Source: Candidatus Intestinimonas stercoravium (GTDB lineage: Bacteria; Bacillota; Clostridia; Oscillospirales; Oscillospiraceae). From it: a DNA stretch of 44,266 bases. The stretch spans positions 1 through 44,266 of the forward strand of contig DWZK01000037.1 of NCBI GenBank assembly GCA_019117605.1, in the 5' to 3' direction. The notes beneath the pieces are model-generated. The model did not search any database and was not told where the DNA came from. It saw only the letters and a list, made by a program, of their open reading frames with translations. Of the stretch, positions 7,530 to 15,208 are shown piece after piece (position 1 is the stretch's first letter; every line of letters begins with the position of its first letter). A program made the translations under genes and the position numbers.

Positions 7530-8790
7530 AGAACTTCGCAGCCTCTTTCTCAACGTAAGCGCGCCAAGCGGGGGCGTCCTCTTCCATGCGGTGGCGGATC
7601 CAGGGCATCAGCTCAGGCTGGCCGACCACGGCCTCCTTGCGGACGACGGTCATGTACAGAGAGCCCTCTCCCGGGGGGCACCCCTGGAGGAAGAAGGCGT
7701 TGGGGTGATCCTTCAGGTGCTTGCGGGTACAGTTGCCGTGGAGGATGATCTTCTCGTCGGGGGTATCAGGAGAAAGGGTGTTCCGGCCGCCGGCTACGAT
7801 CACCATGTCCTTGTTCTCGTCGTAGATGCCGATAGCCTTCAGGGTCTCCATGTTCAGGGTCAGCAGGGCCTGGCAGCTGGAGCAGGCTCCTTCGCAGTGG
7901 ACCTCATACTCGGGCCAGCGGTTGCGGATGTCCTCCAGATAGGGGACCCACATCTTCTTGTAGCAGTCGGCCACCTTGTCGCCGACCACCTCGATGTCCT
8001 CCTCATTGGTGGTGCCCAGGCCCACCTCGTCGGCCACGCGGAAGTAATCCACGCCCTCGGGGTCGATGCCGGTCAGTTCGCAGGCGATCCGGTCCAGAGC
8101 CACGGGATCCTTGGAGCCCATGACGCAGTCCAGCTCGATGGGAGTGGGGGTGTGGGGGGAGTAGCCGCTGGCCGCGTTCATCACATCCATGATGTTGAGG
8201 TCGGGACGGCAGACGCTCCAGACATCCATCATGGCCATGGTCAGGTTCTGCTGGTGCATGGTGGTGTGGACCTGGTCCTGTACCACGCCCTTGATGTTCT
8301 TCAGTGCGCCGGAGAACACCATGCTGGCGTGGGCCTTCAGGATAGGCAGATTGATGATGTGCTCGGCCTCCAGCAGGAGCTTGGGCAGCTTGACATGGGA
8401 GATGTTGGAGCGGTAGCCCCGCACGGCCACATTGATAAGGTCCTTCTCCCGTTTGATATCGTAGAGCTCTACTCCCTCTTCTTCGGCCATCTTGGTGATG
8501 CCGCAGGCCTCGAAGCACTCGATCGTATCGCAGCCCACAGCGGCGGACTCGGCGATGACGATGCGCTTCGGATTGGCCTTCCGGACCTCACGGATCACGG
8601 CGCGGACCGTCTCAGGGTGAGTGCAGACCGCGAACTCAGGGGGAGCCGCATGACCGGCGTTGGGCTTGAGCACCACGGTGGTACCGGGCTTGATCAGGTT
8701 GGTGACGCCGCCCAGCATGTCAAAGACGCGGGTAACGTTCTCCTGCACGTCCTTGCCATGAGCCAGCGCCACGACAGACTTCTTGCTCAT
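7507..8790 (-). CDS. DUF362-domain protein with a C-terminal cysteine cluster
   Basis: This 427-residue protein opens with a DUF362 domain: VVLKPNAG near residue 40, a Rossmann-like middle, then LPILKAHASMVFSGALKNIKG (about residues 148-168). The C-terminal third carries Cys299-x3-Cys303-x2-Cys306, Cys354 (GNCTRKH) and Cys371 (GCPPGEG), a spacing that could hold an iron-sulfur cluster or other metal; this is inference. DUF362 proteins are often fused to or encoded near ferredoxin-type domains, and their biochemistry is poorly known. It sits 29 bp downstream of the MFS carrier and overlaps the small gene downstream. Confidence 0.8.
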   Translation of the reverse strand: MSKKSVVALAHGKDVQENVTRVFDMLGGVTNLIKPGTTVVLKPNAGHAAPPEFAVCTHPETVRAVIREVRKANPKRIVIAESAAVGCDTIECFEACGITKMAEEEGVELYDIKREKDLINVAVRGYRSNISHVKLPKLLLEAEHIINLPILKAHASMVFSGALKNIKGVVQDQVHTTMHQQNLTMAMMDVWSVCRPDLNIMDVMNAASGYSPHTPTPIELDCVMGSKDPVALDRIACELTGIDPEGVDYFRVADEVGLGTTNEEDIEVVGDKVADCYKKMWVPYLEDIRNRWPEYEVHCEGACSSCQALLTLNMETLKAIGIYDENKDMVIVAGGRNTLSPDTPDEKIILHGNCTRKHLKDHPNAFFLQGCPPGEGSLYMTVVRKEAVVGQPELMPWIRHRMEEDAPAWRAYVEKEAAKFYGPDGDR

Positions 8791-8819
8791 AGTCTTACCT
8801 CCTTCTATACTACAGCCGC

Positions 8820-10091
8820 TTACTGCTTGTGAGCGGCCATGTAATCCTGGTCATACTTGTGATCCTGGATCGCCAGGATCAGGAACAGAGAGATCAGTGC
8901 CAGCACGGCGAACACGATATAGGCCGCGCTCAGGCTGTTGGTCAGGCCGAGAACGAAGCCGTTCACGGCGAAATTGAGCATGTAGATGATGCTGGTGAGG
9001 GGGAACACCACGCTGTTGACTTTGGCGTAGCCCACCCGGCCGAAGACCGAGCCGGGGATGGAGTTCATGAGGTTGGGGGCCGCGGCGCCCAGGAAGCCGA
9101 TGATCAGCAGGGAGAGCCACACCAGGGGCATGACGCCGCTGACATTGCACAGCATGGCGATGATGTAGAGCACACAGGTCAGGACGCCCGCTTTCTTGAT
9201 GCCGGCGCTCACCACGATCTTGCCGAAGATCACGGAACCGATGATGCCGATCACCGCGATGGCGCTCATGACGCCAGTGGCCAGATCCTGCTCCATGCCC
9301 AGTTCCATGTTGCGGGATACCATCTGGCTCATGATGCCCATCTGTGCCAGCATCAGAAGGCCGGTAGAGAACACACACAGCCAGGTCTCCTTGGTGCGCA
9401 GCAGCTTTCCGGTGGTCCAGCCGATGCTGTCCATCTCCGGGGGCGCAGAGGAGTAGTTGGCCTCGAACTCCGCTTTGTCCACGTTGTCAGGATACAGGCC
9501 CCGCTCCTTGGGGGTATTGCGCAGCAGGACCGCGCCGATCACGCCCACGATCACGGCGGCGCCGCCGCAGATGATGGAGCTGGTGGCGATGCCCACACTG
9601 CCTACCAGCACCGTGAGCAGGGGGACGAAGAGCATGGTCCCGAAGTTGGAGCCCATAGCCACCACGCTCATGGCCTGTCCCTGTTTCTTGGGGAACCACA
9701 TGGCCACCAGCGTGCCCACGCCCACGAAGGAGCCGGCGCTCAGGCCGCCGCCCACGCAGCACATGGCGATGAGGTACATAGGTACGTTCACGGCATTGCC
9801 GGTGGCGATATGGCCCAGGCCCGCCAGGATCAGGCAGCCGGCGGCCACCATCCGGGGGCCGATCCGCTGGTTGAGCTGGCCGGCCACGATGGCCACCAGC
9901 ACGCCCACGATACCAGCGATGGAGTTCATGTTCAGGATGACGCTGCGGTCTACGCCCAGCCGCTCTGCGACCGCCGGAGCGATGACATTGGTGCCGTCTG
10001 CGAAGAAGCCTCCGTTACTGAAAAAGACCAGCAGGCCGAAGATCAGCAGCAGCCAGCCCCAGGCGCCAAATCCTCTCTTTTTCTGTTCCAT
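8820..10091 (-). CDS. MFS transporter, first gene of the divergently controlled operon
   Basis: This 423-residue major facilitator protein has 12 predicted membrane helices. A first half beginning GAWGWLLLIFGLLVFFSNGGFFADG is followed by a central loop (LRNTPKERGLYPDNVDKAEFE, about residues 192-212) and a second six-helix half. The organisation is that of anion or organic-acid carriers. It is the first gene after the 209-bp region shared with the divergent LysR gene, so it is the likely direct target of that regulator. Its substrate is unknown. Confidence 0.82.
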   Translation of the reverse strand: MEQKKRGFGAWGWLLLIFGLLVFFSNGGFFADGTNVIAPAVAERLGVDRSVILNMNSIAGIVGVLVAIVAGQLNQRIGPRMVAAGCLILAGLGHIATGNAVNVPMYLIAMCCVGGGLSAGSFVGVGTLVAMWFPKKQGQAMSVVAMGSNFGTMLFVPLLTVLVGSVGIATSSIICGGAAVIVGVIGAVLLRNTPKERGLYPDNVDKAEFEANYSSAPPEMDSIGWTTGKLLRTKETWLCVFSTGLLMLAQMGIMSQMVSRNMELGMEQDLATGVMSAIAVIGIIGSVIFGKIVVSAGIKKAGVLTCVLYIIAMLCNVSGVMPLVWLSLLIIGFLGAAAPNLMNSIPGSVFGRVGYAKVNSVVFPLTSIIYMLNFAVNGFVLGLTNSLSAAYIVFAVLALISLFLILAIQDHKYDQDYMAAHKQ

Positions 10092-10213
10092 ATGTATTGC
10101 TTCCTCCCGATCGGAGCGGTATCCCGCCCCATTTCATTAAGACTCGAGATGTTCTGACTATTCCTTCTTCCTATGCTCTGCCTGACGTTCCGGAGCGCCC
10201 TGAAGCGGTTTTT

Positions 10214-10242
10214 AGTATAACCTTTACAAGCGGTCTTGAAAA
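10214..10242 (-). promoter_or_regulatory. Candidate promoter for the MFS-DUF362 operon
   Basis: On the minus strand TATACT (10214-10219) is a good -10 box. A weak -35, TTTTCA (10237-10242), stands 17 bases upstream. It overlaps the stronger divergent lysR promoter, so RNA polymerase or the regulator bound at one would block the other. The weak -35 fits a promoter that needs an activator. Confidence 0.4.
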
Positions 10243-10251
10243 ATATATAAT
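10223..10251 (+). promoter_or_regulatory. Sigma-A promoter for the LysR regulator
   Basis: TTTACA (10223-10228), a 17-base spacer and a perfect TATAAT (10246-10251) lie 49 bp upstream of the lysR-type ATG. The surrounding DNA is much more AT-rich than the genes on either side. Confidence 0.65.
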
Positions 10252-10270
10252 GTTTACAGCGGTATAAACA
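10251..10270. promoter_or_regulatory. Inverted repeat, candidate LysR operator
   Basis: TGTTTA (10251-10256) and TAAACA (10265-10270) form a perfect 6-bp inverted repeat separated by 8 bases. It begins at the last base of the lysR -10 box and covers the transcription start. LysR-type regulators bind dyads of the T-N11-A type and usually repress their own gene, which this position would allow. Confidence 0.5.
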
Positions 10271-10300
10271 ACTCATATATTTACCGGGAGGGAAGTTGGC

Positions 10301-11224
10301 ATGGAACTTTCACAGCTGCGCTACTTCATCGCCGTGGCCGAGATGGGCAATATGTCCAAGGCGGCGGACGCCTTGTTCGTATCTCAGCCCAACTTGAGCA
10401 CCAGCATCTCCCGTTTGGAGGAGGAGATCGGTGTCCCGCTGTTCGACCGGCGCCGCGGGAAGATCGCCCTGAACCAGAACGGAGCGCGGCTGCTCGAGAG
10501 CGTCAAAGAGTCGATAGACATCCTGGACACCGGCATCCAGATGGTGCGCGATCAGTACAGGGGGCAGGCCGCCCCCCTCTCTCTGGCCTGTATGACCGAC
10601 GATACGGACATGCTGGAGCGCTTCGTTCTGGAGAACCCCGACATCAACCTGGTCCAGAAGCGGGTGGACCTCCCCGACCTCACCGCCCTGCTGGAGCGGG
10701 ACGAGGTGGACCTGGCCCTGTCCGTCCTCCCTCCCCTTTCGGAGACGATCGCCTACGAGCGGATCTATACCTGCCGTTTCGTCCTGTTGGTGAATCGCAG
10801 TTCCCCCCTGGCCTCCGAGCCCGCGATCTCACGAAAGCAGATGTCCACACAGCACCTGGCCATCGACGGCTCCCGGGTCAATAAGCAGACCTTCTATGCG
10901 GCGGAGACCAGCAAATTCGGTATGACGCCCATCATCGACTATGATGTGCGGCACCTGAATCTGCTGGTCTCCCTGGTGGAGTCCAACAAATGCATCTCTA
11001 TCGTGCCCTCTGTCAAATATGAGGAGCTCTATCTCCAGGGCCGGCTCCACAACGTGGTGTGCAAGGAATACGCCGACGGCGCGCCGGAGGCCTATTGGGG
11101 CATCGCCTACAACAAGCGGCGGCCCCTGAGCGAGCAGGGGCTCCGTTTCAGAGCCTTTGTGAAGGCATACTTCGAGCGTATCGATGCGGAATATGCCGCC
11201 ATGTGCCAGGATGTGGGCAGCTGA
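10301..11224 (+). CDS. LysR-family transcriptional regulator
   Basis: This 307-residue protein has the LysR N-terminal winged helix-turn-helix (MELSQLRYFIAVAEMGNMSKAADAL, then VSQPNLSTSISRLEEEIG) and a C-terminal periplasmic-binding-like effector domain (about residues 90-300). A GGGAGG site precedes ATG 10301. It is transcribed divergently from the MFS-DUF362 operon, the classic layout for control of a neighbouring catabolic operon by a small-molecule co-inducer. The effector is not identifiable. Its 3' end runs toward spoIVA and a strong shared terminator. Confidence 0.92.
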   Translation: MELSQLRYFIAVAEMGNMSKAADALFVSQPNLSTSISRLEEEIGVPLFDRRRGKIALNQNGARLLESVKESIDILDTGIQMVRDQYRGQAAPLSLACMTDDTDMLERFVLENPDINLVQKRVDLPDLTALLERDEVDLALSVLPPLSETIAYERIYTCRFVLLVNRSSPLASEPAISRKQMSTQHLAIDGSRVNKQTFYAAETSKFGMTPIIDYDVRHLNLLVSLVESNKCISIVPSVKYEELYLQGRLHNVVCKEYADGAPEAYWGIAYNKRRPLSEQGLRFRAFVKAYFERIDAEYAAMCQDVGS

Positions 11225-12548
11225 CCGCCTGCATGCAGGAGCGCAAGATGAAAAGGCCCGTGGGGCCGTCTTCCGGACGGTCCCACGGGCCTTTCTCGAT
11301 ATCTGTGCGGATACAGCCGCATACCTTCTGTTTGATACGCGCCATATGTATGCTCGGTGCGCTTGCTTTCAGGCGCACGCCGTACCGTCCCCCCTGCTTG
11401 ACGATCTCCGGCTCCTCCAGCTTCAGCTCATCTGTGGTGGGCACCACGATGCCGTAGCCCGTCTCCCGTACCTCCCGGAGGGCGGAGGCCACCTTGTCAT
11501 ACTCGCTCTTCACCTGGGCCAGCTCGGTGAGCAGGCCCATCAGGTCCCCGTCGTCCCGGATCTGGAACCCGGACTGGCTGGACAGGGTCTCGTAGAACAG
11601 GCTCCTGGGCAGCTCCAGGTCTGCGGCGGCCAGTCCCGTGCCCAGCTGGATCTCCCGGATCCGGGCGCCGCTCACCCCTTCGGATCCGCCCAGCGCCTCC
11701 ACTGTGTGTGCCACGTCCCGGATCCGCCGGAGCTCTCCGGCGTGCTCGCGGATAGAGGCGTAGAGCCCGCTCTTGATCGGGTGGTCGTAGGGCAGGGCGT
11801 CCACCCAGGCGGGCAGGGACAGGTCCAGCTCTTTGAGCGGGAACTCATAGAGGACCTCTTTCATGATGGCGGTGATATCCTCCTGGCTCAGCTCCAGGCA
11901 GTTCACCGCCATGCAGGCCACGTCGTACCTGCCCGCAAGCTCTCTCTGCAGGGCCCTGACCCGCTCTGAATAGGGGTCGGCCGAGTTGAGCAGCACCAGG
12001 AAGGGCTTCCCCAGCTCCTTGAGCTCGGTGATGACCCGCTCCTCTGCCTCCACATAGTCCTCCCGGGGGATATCGGTGACCGTACCATCAGTGGTGACCA
12101 CGATGCCGATGGTGGAGTGCTCTGCGATCACCTTCCGGGTGCCGATCTCCGCGGCCTCCGCCATGGGGATCTCGTGGTCGAACCAGGGGGTGGTCACCAT
12201 CCGGGGCATGTCATCCTCGAACTGTCCGGCCGCGCCGTCCACCATGTAGCCCACGCAGTCGATGAGGCGGACCGAGAGGTTCCCGCCCCCCTCCATGGCG
12301 ATCTCCACCGCGTCCTCGGGGACGAACTTGGGCTCCGCCGTCATGACGGTACGGCCAGAGCCGCTCTGGGGCAGTTCGTCACGGGCCCGCTCCCGGCGGT
12401 ATACGTTCTCGATGTTGGGGATCACCAAGGTCTCCATGAACCGCTTGATGAAGGTGGATTTCCCCGTGCGTACGGGCCCCACCACGCCGATGTAGATATC
12501 CCCGTCCGTGCGCCGGGCGATGTCCTCATAGATCTTCCTGTCTTCCAC
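11148..12548 (-). CDS. spoIVA: Stage IV sporulation protein A, C-terminus replaced
   Basis: SpoIVA is the ATPase that polymerises on the forespore surface as the coat basement layer, anchored by SpoVM. The protein starts at GTG 12548 behind AGGAGGG. It has a Walker A motif GPVRTGKST (residues 24-32, Lys30), the family stretch RARDELPQSGSGRTVMTAEP and a conserved middle (EAAEIGTRKVI, EHSTIGIVVTTDG). Clear SpoIVA similarity runs to LKASAPSIHM at about residue 402 (base 11343). The remaining conserved region of about 80 residues, known in Bacillus subtilis to end ERIINEG, is absent. The frame instead reads on for 64 unrelated residues through the terminator into the antisense of lysR. Codon use shifts just before the break (GCA, AGC, ATA against GCC and TCC elsewhere). 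The gene may be non-functional or altered. Confidence 0.85.
   Translation of the reverse strand: MEDRKIYEDIARRTDGDIYIGVVGPVRTGKSTFIKRFMETLVIPNIENVYRRERARDELPQSGSGRTVMTAEPKFVPEDAVEIAMEGGGNLSVRLIDCVGYMVDGAAGQFEDDMPRMVTTPWFDHEIPMAEAAEIGTRKVIAEHSTIGIVVTTDGTVTDIPREDYVEAEERVITELKELGKPFLVLLNSADPYSERVRALQRELAGRYDVACMAVNCLELSQEDITAIMKEVLYEFPLKELDLSLPAWVDALPYDHPIKSGLYASIREHAGELRRIRDVAHTVEALGGSEGVSGARIREIQLGTGLAAADLELPRSLFYETLSSQSGFQIRDDGDLMGLLTELAQVKSEYDKVASALREVRETGYGIVVPTTDELKLEEPEIVKQGGRYGVRLKASAPSIHMARIKQKVCGCIRTDIEKGPWDRPEDGPTGLFILRSCMQAVSCPHPGTWRHIPHRYARSMPSQRL
11252..11294. terminator. Strong bidirectional terminator between lysR and spoIVA
   Basis: A 19-bp stem (one G-T wobble) closes over a TTCCG loop: bases 11252-11270 pair with 11276-11294, giving AAAGGCCCGTGGG at one side and CCCACGGGCCTTT at the other. 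It serves the plus-strand regulator and lies inside the open frame that continues from spoIVA on the minus strand. Confidence 0.85.
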
Positions 12549-12562
12549 GAAAGTCCCTCCTC

Positions 12563-14089
12563 TTACCGCTTCTTGGGGATGAGCAGCATCTGGCCCATGG
12601 GCAGGGCCTCGTCCGGCAGTGCGTTCGCCTGGACGATGTCCCCGATGGTGGTGCCGTATGCCTTGGCGATGTCCCACAGCCTCTCTCCCGGCCCCACCGC
12701 CCGGAGGATGATGGAGGGCTGGGCGCCTGTGTTCCGGGGCTCGTTCTCATGGAGGCGTATCCCTGTCACCCCCGAAGTGTGGGCGGGCTCCAGCAGCATC
12801 AGATGGAAGTCCAGGGGATAGCGGACCTCCGCCCCGTCCCCCGCCGGCGAGGCGAAGCGCTCCCCGGCGCAGTCGCAGCGGCAGAAGCACAGCGCCCCCT
12901 CCGGCACATCGATCGTGCAGGAGGCGGGGATCGTCTTGCGGACCGCGGCCATCTCTCCGCTCTCGTTCCGGTGGAGGACAGATACTTCCGTGTCCACTGT
13001 GACCACGATCTGCCCCCCCTCCCGCCGCTGGCTCAGGGGCCCGATCCCCAGGGAGACGTCGCATACCTCCCGGACCGGAGACATGGTCTCCAGCAGCTCC
13101 CGGACCGTGACCCGCCGCTGGCTGTGCTCCAGCAGGCGATAGAAGGTATAGGCGCTCCGCTCGGTGGTCAGGCCGTATACCGTGCTGTACGCGTCGGAGA
13201 GCAGCTCGATCTGCCGCTCTTCCCGCACCACCGCCTGGGCCAGCAGGTTCATGGAGAGAGACAGGGTGCGGCTCTCCTCCCCGTCGGGGATGCACTCGCA
13301 GCCCGTGGTCAGGACCCGCAGGACGAGGTCCGCCTCCTCCCCCACCCCGCTGACTTCCATGATCTGGGAGAATGGCAGCTCAAAGACCGAAGTATGGATC
13401 TCTCCCGCCCCATCCCGGTAGAGGAGCTGGAAGTCCGCCTCCCCTTTGAAGATCAGCTTGTTCCCGATGATCTTGGACTCCCCGCACAGCAGCTCGGTAT
13501 CGGTGCGCAGGATCTCCGACACCGCGGGCTTGGAGCCGGAGAGGGTGATGTCATCTGAAAATGTAAAGGGTTTTTCCTCTACAGCTGTTATGAGACAGGC
13601 GGGCTGTGTCTCCCCCAGCTGTTCCACGCCCGCCTCCTCGCCGCAGATGGCTCCGCTGTGATACTCGGCGGTCTGGGGGGCGAAGACCTGGAGCTCCACC
13701 GCCAGCCCTACCCGGGCGAGGACCTTGCGGGGATTCAGGCTCCGGGCATCCGCCCCTTGTACCCGTGGGACCGCCACCATCCTGCAGCCGCTCCGCACCC
13801 CGGCGGCCTCGGCGGCGCAGGTGAAGGGGATGTTCACTGTCAGGCGCCGGAGCCCCTCCGCCCCATCCGGCTCATAGAGGACCGTGCACCGGATCGTGCC
13901 TGTGGCCTCCGCCCGCCCCTCCTGGGCCTCTTTGCTCTTGAGGAAGGCCGCGGCCTCCGTGTCCACGATGCGGAGGATGTCCGGACAGGCGTCCGGGACG
14001 ATGCTCTCCAGCGTCTCTTCCTGAAAGATGGTGGTATCTAGAACAGGATCATAGCAGTTGAGACGAGTGGTGTTCAGCTCCAGCTCCAT
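12563..14089 (-). CDS. DUF3794 and LysM-domain spore-coat/cortex-associated protein
   Basis: This 508-residue protein is built of repeated DUF3794 (SPOCS) modules over about residues 20-430 and a C-terminal LysM domain (GPGERLWDIAKAYGTTIGDI, about residues 459-478). LysM binds peptidoglycan or related glycans. DUF3794 is largely confined to spore-forming Firmicutes, and the layout recalls spore-coat morphogenetic proteins such as SpoVID and SafA. It lies 14 bp upstream of spoIVA and downstream of spoVM, so all three probably act in building the spore envelope. A GGAGAGG site precedes ATG 14089, and a sigma-E-like promoter is visible upstream. Confidence 0.85.
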   Translation of the reverse strand: MELELNTTRLNCYDPVLDTTIFQEETLESIVPDACPDILRIVDTEAAAFLKSKEAQEGRAEATGTIRCTVLYEPDGAEGLRRLTVNIPFTCAAEAAGVRSGCRMVAVPRVQGADARSLNPRKVLARVGLAVELQVFAPQTAEYHSGAICGEEAGVEQLGETQPACLITAVEEKPFTFSDDITLSGSKPAVSEILRTDTELLCGESKIIGNKLIFKGEADFQLLYRDGAGEIHTSVFELPFSQIMEVSGVGEEADLVLRVLTTGCECIPDGEESRTLSLSMNLLAQAVVREERQIELLSDAYSTVYGLTTERSAYTFYRLLEHSQRRVTVRELLETMSPVREVCDVSLGIGPLSQRREGGQIVVTVDTEVSVLHRNESGEMAAVRKTIPASCTIDVPEGALCFCRCDCAGERFASPAGDGAEVRYPLDFHLMLLEPAHTSGVTGIRLHENEPRNTGAQPSIILRAVGPGERLWDIAKAYGTTIGDIVQANALPDEALPMGQMLLIPKKR

Positions 14090-14121
14090 ATCGTTTCCTC
14101 TCCTTGTTCGATTCTATCTGG

Positions 14122-14150
14122 AGCATATGTACAAGGTCCCCCGGGTATGC
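14122..14150 (-). promoter_or_regulatory. Sigma-E-like promoter upstream of the DUF3794-spoIVA pair
   Basis: On the minus strand GCATACC (14144-14150), a 14-base spacer and CATATGCT (14122-14129) resemble the mother-cell sigma-E consensus (kmATAtt, 14-15 bases, CATACAnT). It ends 32 bases before the DUF3794 ATG. Expression in the mother cell during sporulation would fit the genes. Confidence 0.45.
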
Positions 14151-14164
14151 CTCTTTTCCTCCTC

Positions 14165-14236
14165 CTAGCGCAGGCCGAACAAGAGCTTCAAAACGCCGCA
14201 CAGGCACTTCGGAGAACGTACTACCACGATCTTCAT
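14165..14236 (-). CDS. spoVM: Stage V sporulation protein M (SpoVM), 23 residues
   Basis: The frame encodes MKIVVVRSPKCLCGVLKLLF followed by GLR. This matches the SpoVM family, a 23-26-residue amphipathic helix that recognises the convex forespore membrane and anchors SpoIVA; clostridial members begin MKIVVVKSPK. The conserved Pro9 that shapes the helix is present. GGAGG (14246-14250) lies 9 bases before the ATG. The position after prpC-prkC-rsgA is the same as in Bacillus. Two cysteines (11 and 13) are less usual. It is followed by genes for a DUF3794/LysM protein and its partner SpoIVA. Confidence 0.88.
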   Translation of the reverse strand: MKIVVVRSPKCLCGVLKLLFGLR

Positions 14237-14239
14237 AAT

Positions 14240-14291
14240 AAAAAACCTCCCTCCACGCGTACTGGCGCTTCCGATACCAGTATACGTGGAG
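14240..14291 (-). promoter_or_regulatory. Hairpin plus T-run overlapping the spoVM ribosome site
   Basis: On the minus strand a 15-bp stem with one mismatch (14277-14291 with 14251-14265) closes immediately before GGAGG and a run of six T. The structure looks like an intrinsic terminator for rsgA, yet the bases between stem and T-run are the spoVM Shine-Dalgarno. It could end the housekeeping transcript, restrict spoVM translation on long transcripts, or both. Confidence 0.55.
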
Positions 14292-14317
14292 AGAGGTGAG
14301 GTGTGTGCCGGGAGGTC

Positions 14318-15208
14318 CTATCGGTCCTCCCAATCTTTGTGGTCTTTGACCTGCTCGTAGAGGCGGACATAGCTCCGGTAGCGGCTCTCTTGGATCTCGC
14401 CCCGGTCCAACGCCTCCCGGACGGCGCAGTCCTTCTCCTTGATGTGGGCACAGCCGGTGAAGCGGCACTCGCCCAGATAGGGGCGGAAGTCCCGGAAGGC
14501 CCGCTCCAGGTCCTCCTTCCGCACCAGCTCCATCCGCTCTGTGTCGAAGGCGGAGAAGCCGGGGGTATCCGCGATGACCGCCCCGTTGGAGAGCCGGTAG
14601 AGCTCCGTGTGCCGGGTGGTGTGGCGGCCCCGGCCCAGTTTCTCGCTCACCTGGCCCACCTGGATCCGGAACCCGGGCTCCAGCGCGTTGAGGATGCTGG
14701 ATTTCCCTACGCCCGAGTTCCCTGTAAAGGCAGATACCTTCCCAGCGATCGCCGCAGAGAGCTCGCCGATCCCCTCCCCTGTCAGGGCGCTCACCCGCAG
14801 CGTGGGGAAGCCCGCTGCCCGGTAGATCCGGTAGAGCTCCTCTCCCGGGTCCAGGTCGCACTTATTGATGCAGACCACCACATCGCATCCCTCTTTGCTG
14901 TCGGCGATGGCGGCGATCCGGTCGATGAGGAAGGGGTCGGTGACGGGGATCACGCCGGAGGCCACCACCACCAGCTGGTCGATGTTGGCCACTGCCGGAC
15001 GCTGGAACTGGTTCTTGCGGGGGAGCAGGGCGTCCAGGCTCCCGCCGCCCCCCGGGAGGCGGGTGAACTCCACCCGGTCCCCCACCAGGGGCGTCAATCT
15101 CTGGTGGCGGAACCGGCCCCGGGCCCGGCAGGCCACTGTCTCTCCCCCGCCGTCATCCACATAGTAAAAGCCGCTCATGGCCTTCATGATGATACCTGTA
15201 TCCATCAT
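14318..15208 (-). CDS. rsgA: Ribosome small-subunit GTPase RsgA (YjeQ/CpgA)
   Basis: RsgA is a circularly permuted GTPase that helps mature the 30S decoding centre. The 296-residue protein shows the permuted order: an N-terminal OB fold, NKCD (G4, residues 115-118), the P-loop GNSGVGKSS (163-171) and DTPGF (G3, 214-218). The C-terminal zinc knuckle uses Cys248, Cys253, His255 and Cys261. Its ATG overlaps the end of prkC by four bases. The prpC-prkC-rsgA order matches other Firmicutes, where PrkC phosphorylates this GTPase. Confidence 0.95.
   Translation of the reverse strand: MMDTGIIMKAMSGFYYVDDGGGETVACRARGRFRHQRLTPLVGDRVEFTRLPGGGGSLDALLPRKNQFQRPAVANIDQLVVVASGVIPVTDPFLIDRIAAIADSKEGCDVVVCINKCDLDPGEELYRIYRAAGFPTLRVSALTGEGIGELSAAIAGKVSAFTGNSGVGKSSILNALEPGFRIQVGQVSEKLGRGRHTTRHTELYRLSNGAVIADTPGFSAFDTERMELVRKEDLERAFRDFRPYLGECRFTGCAHIKEKDCAVREALDRGEIQESRYRSYVRLYEQVKDHKDWEDR

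Noticed and set aside
14049-14130. Small minus-strand frame beginning MLQIESNKERKRYG
   Set aside because: It overlaps the start of the DUF3794 gene in another frame, has no ribosome site and includes the sigma-E-like promoter.
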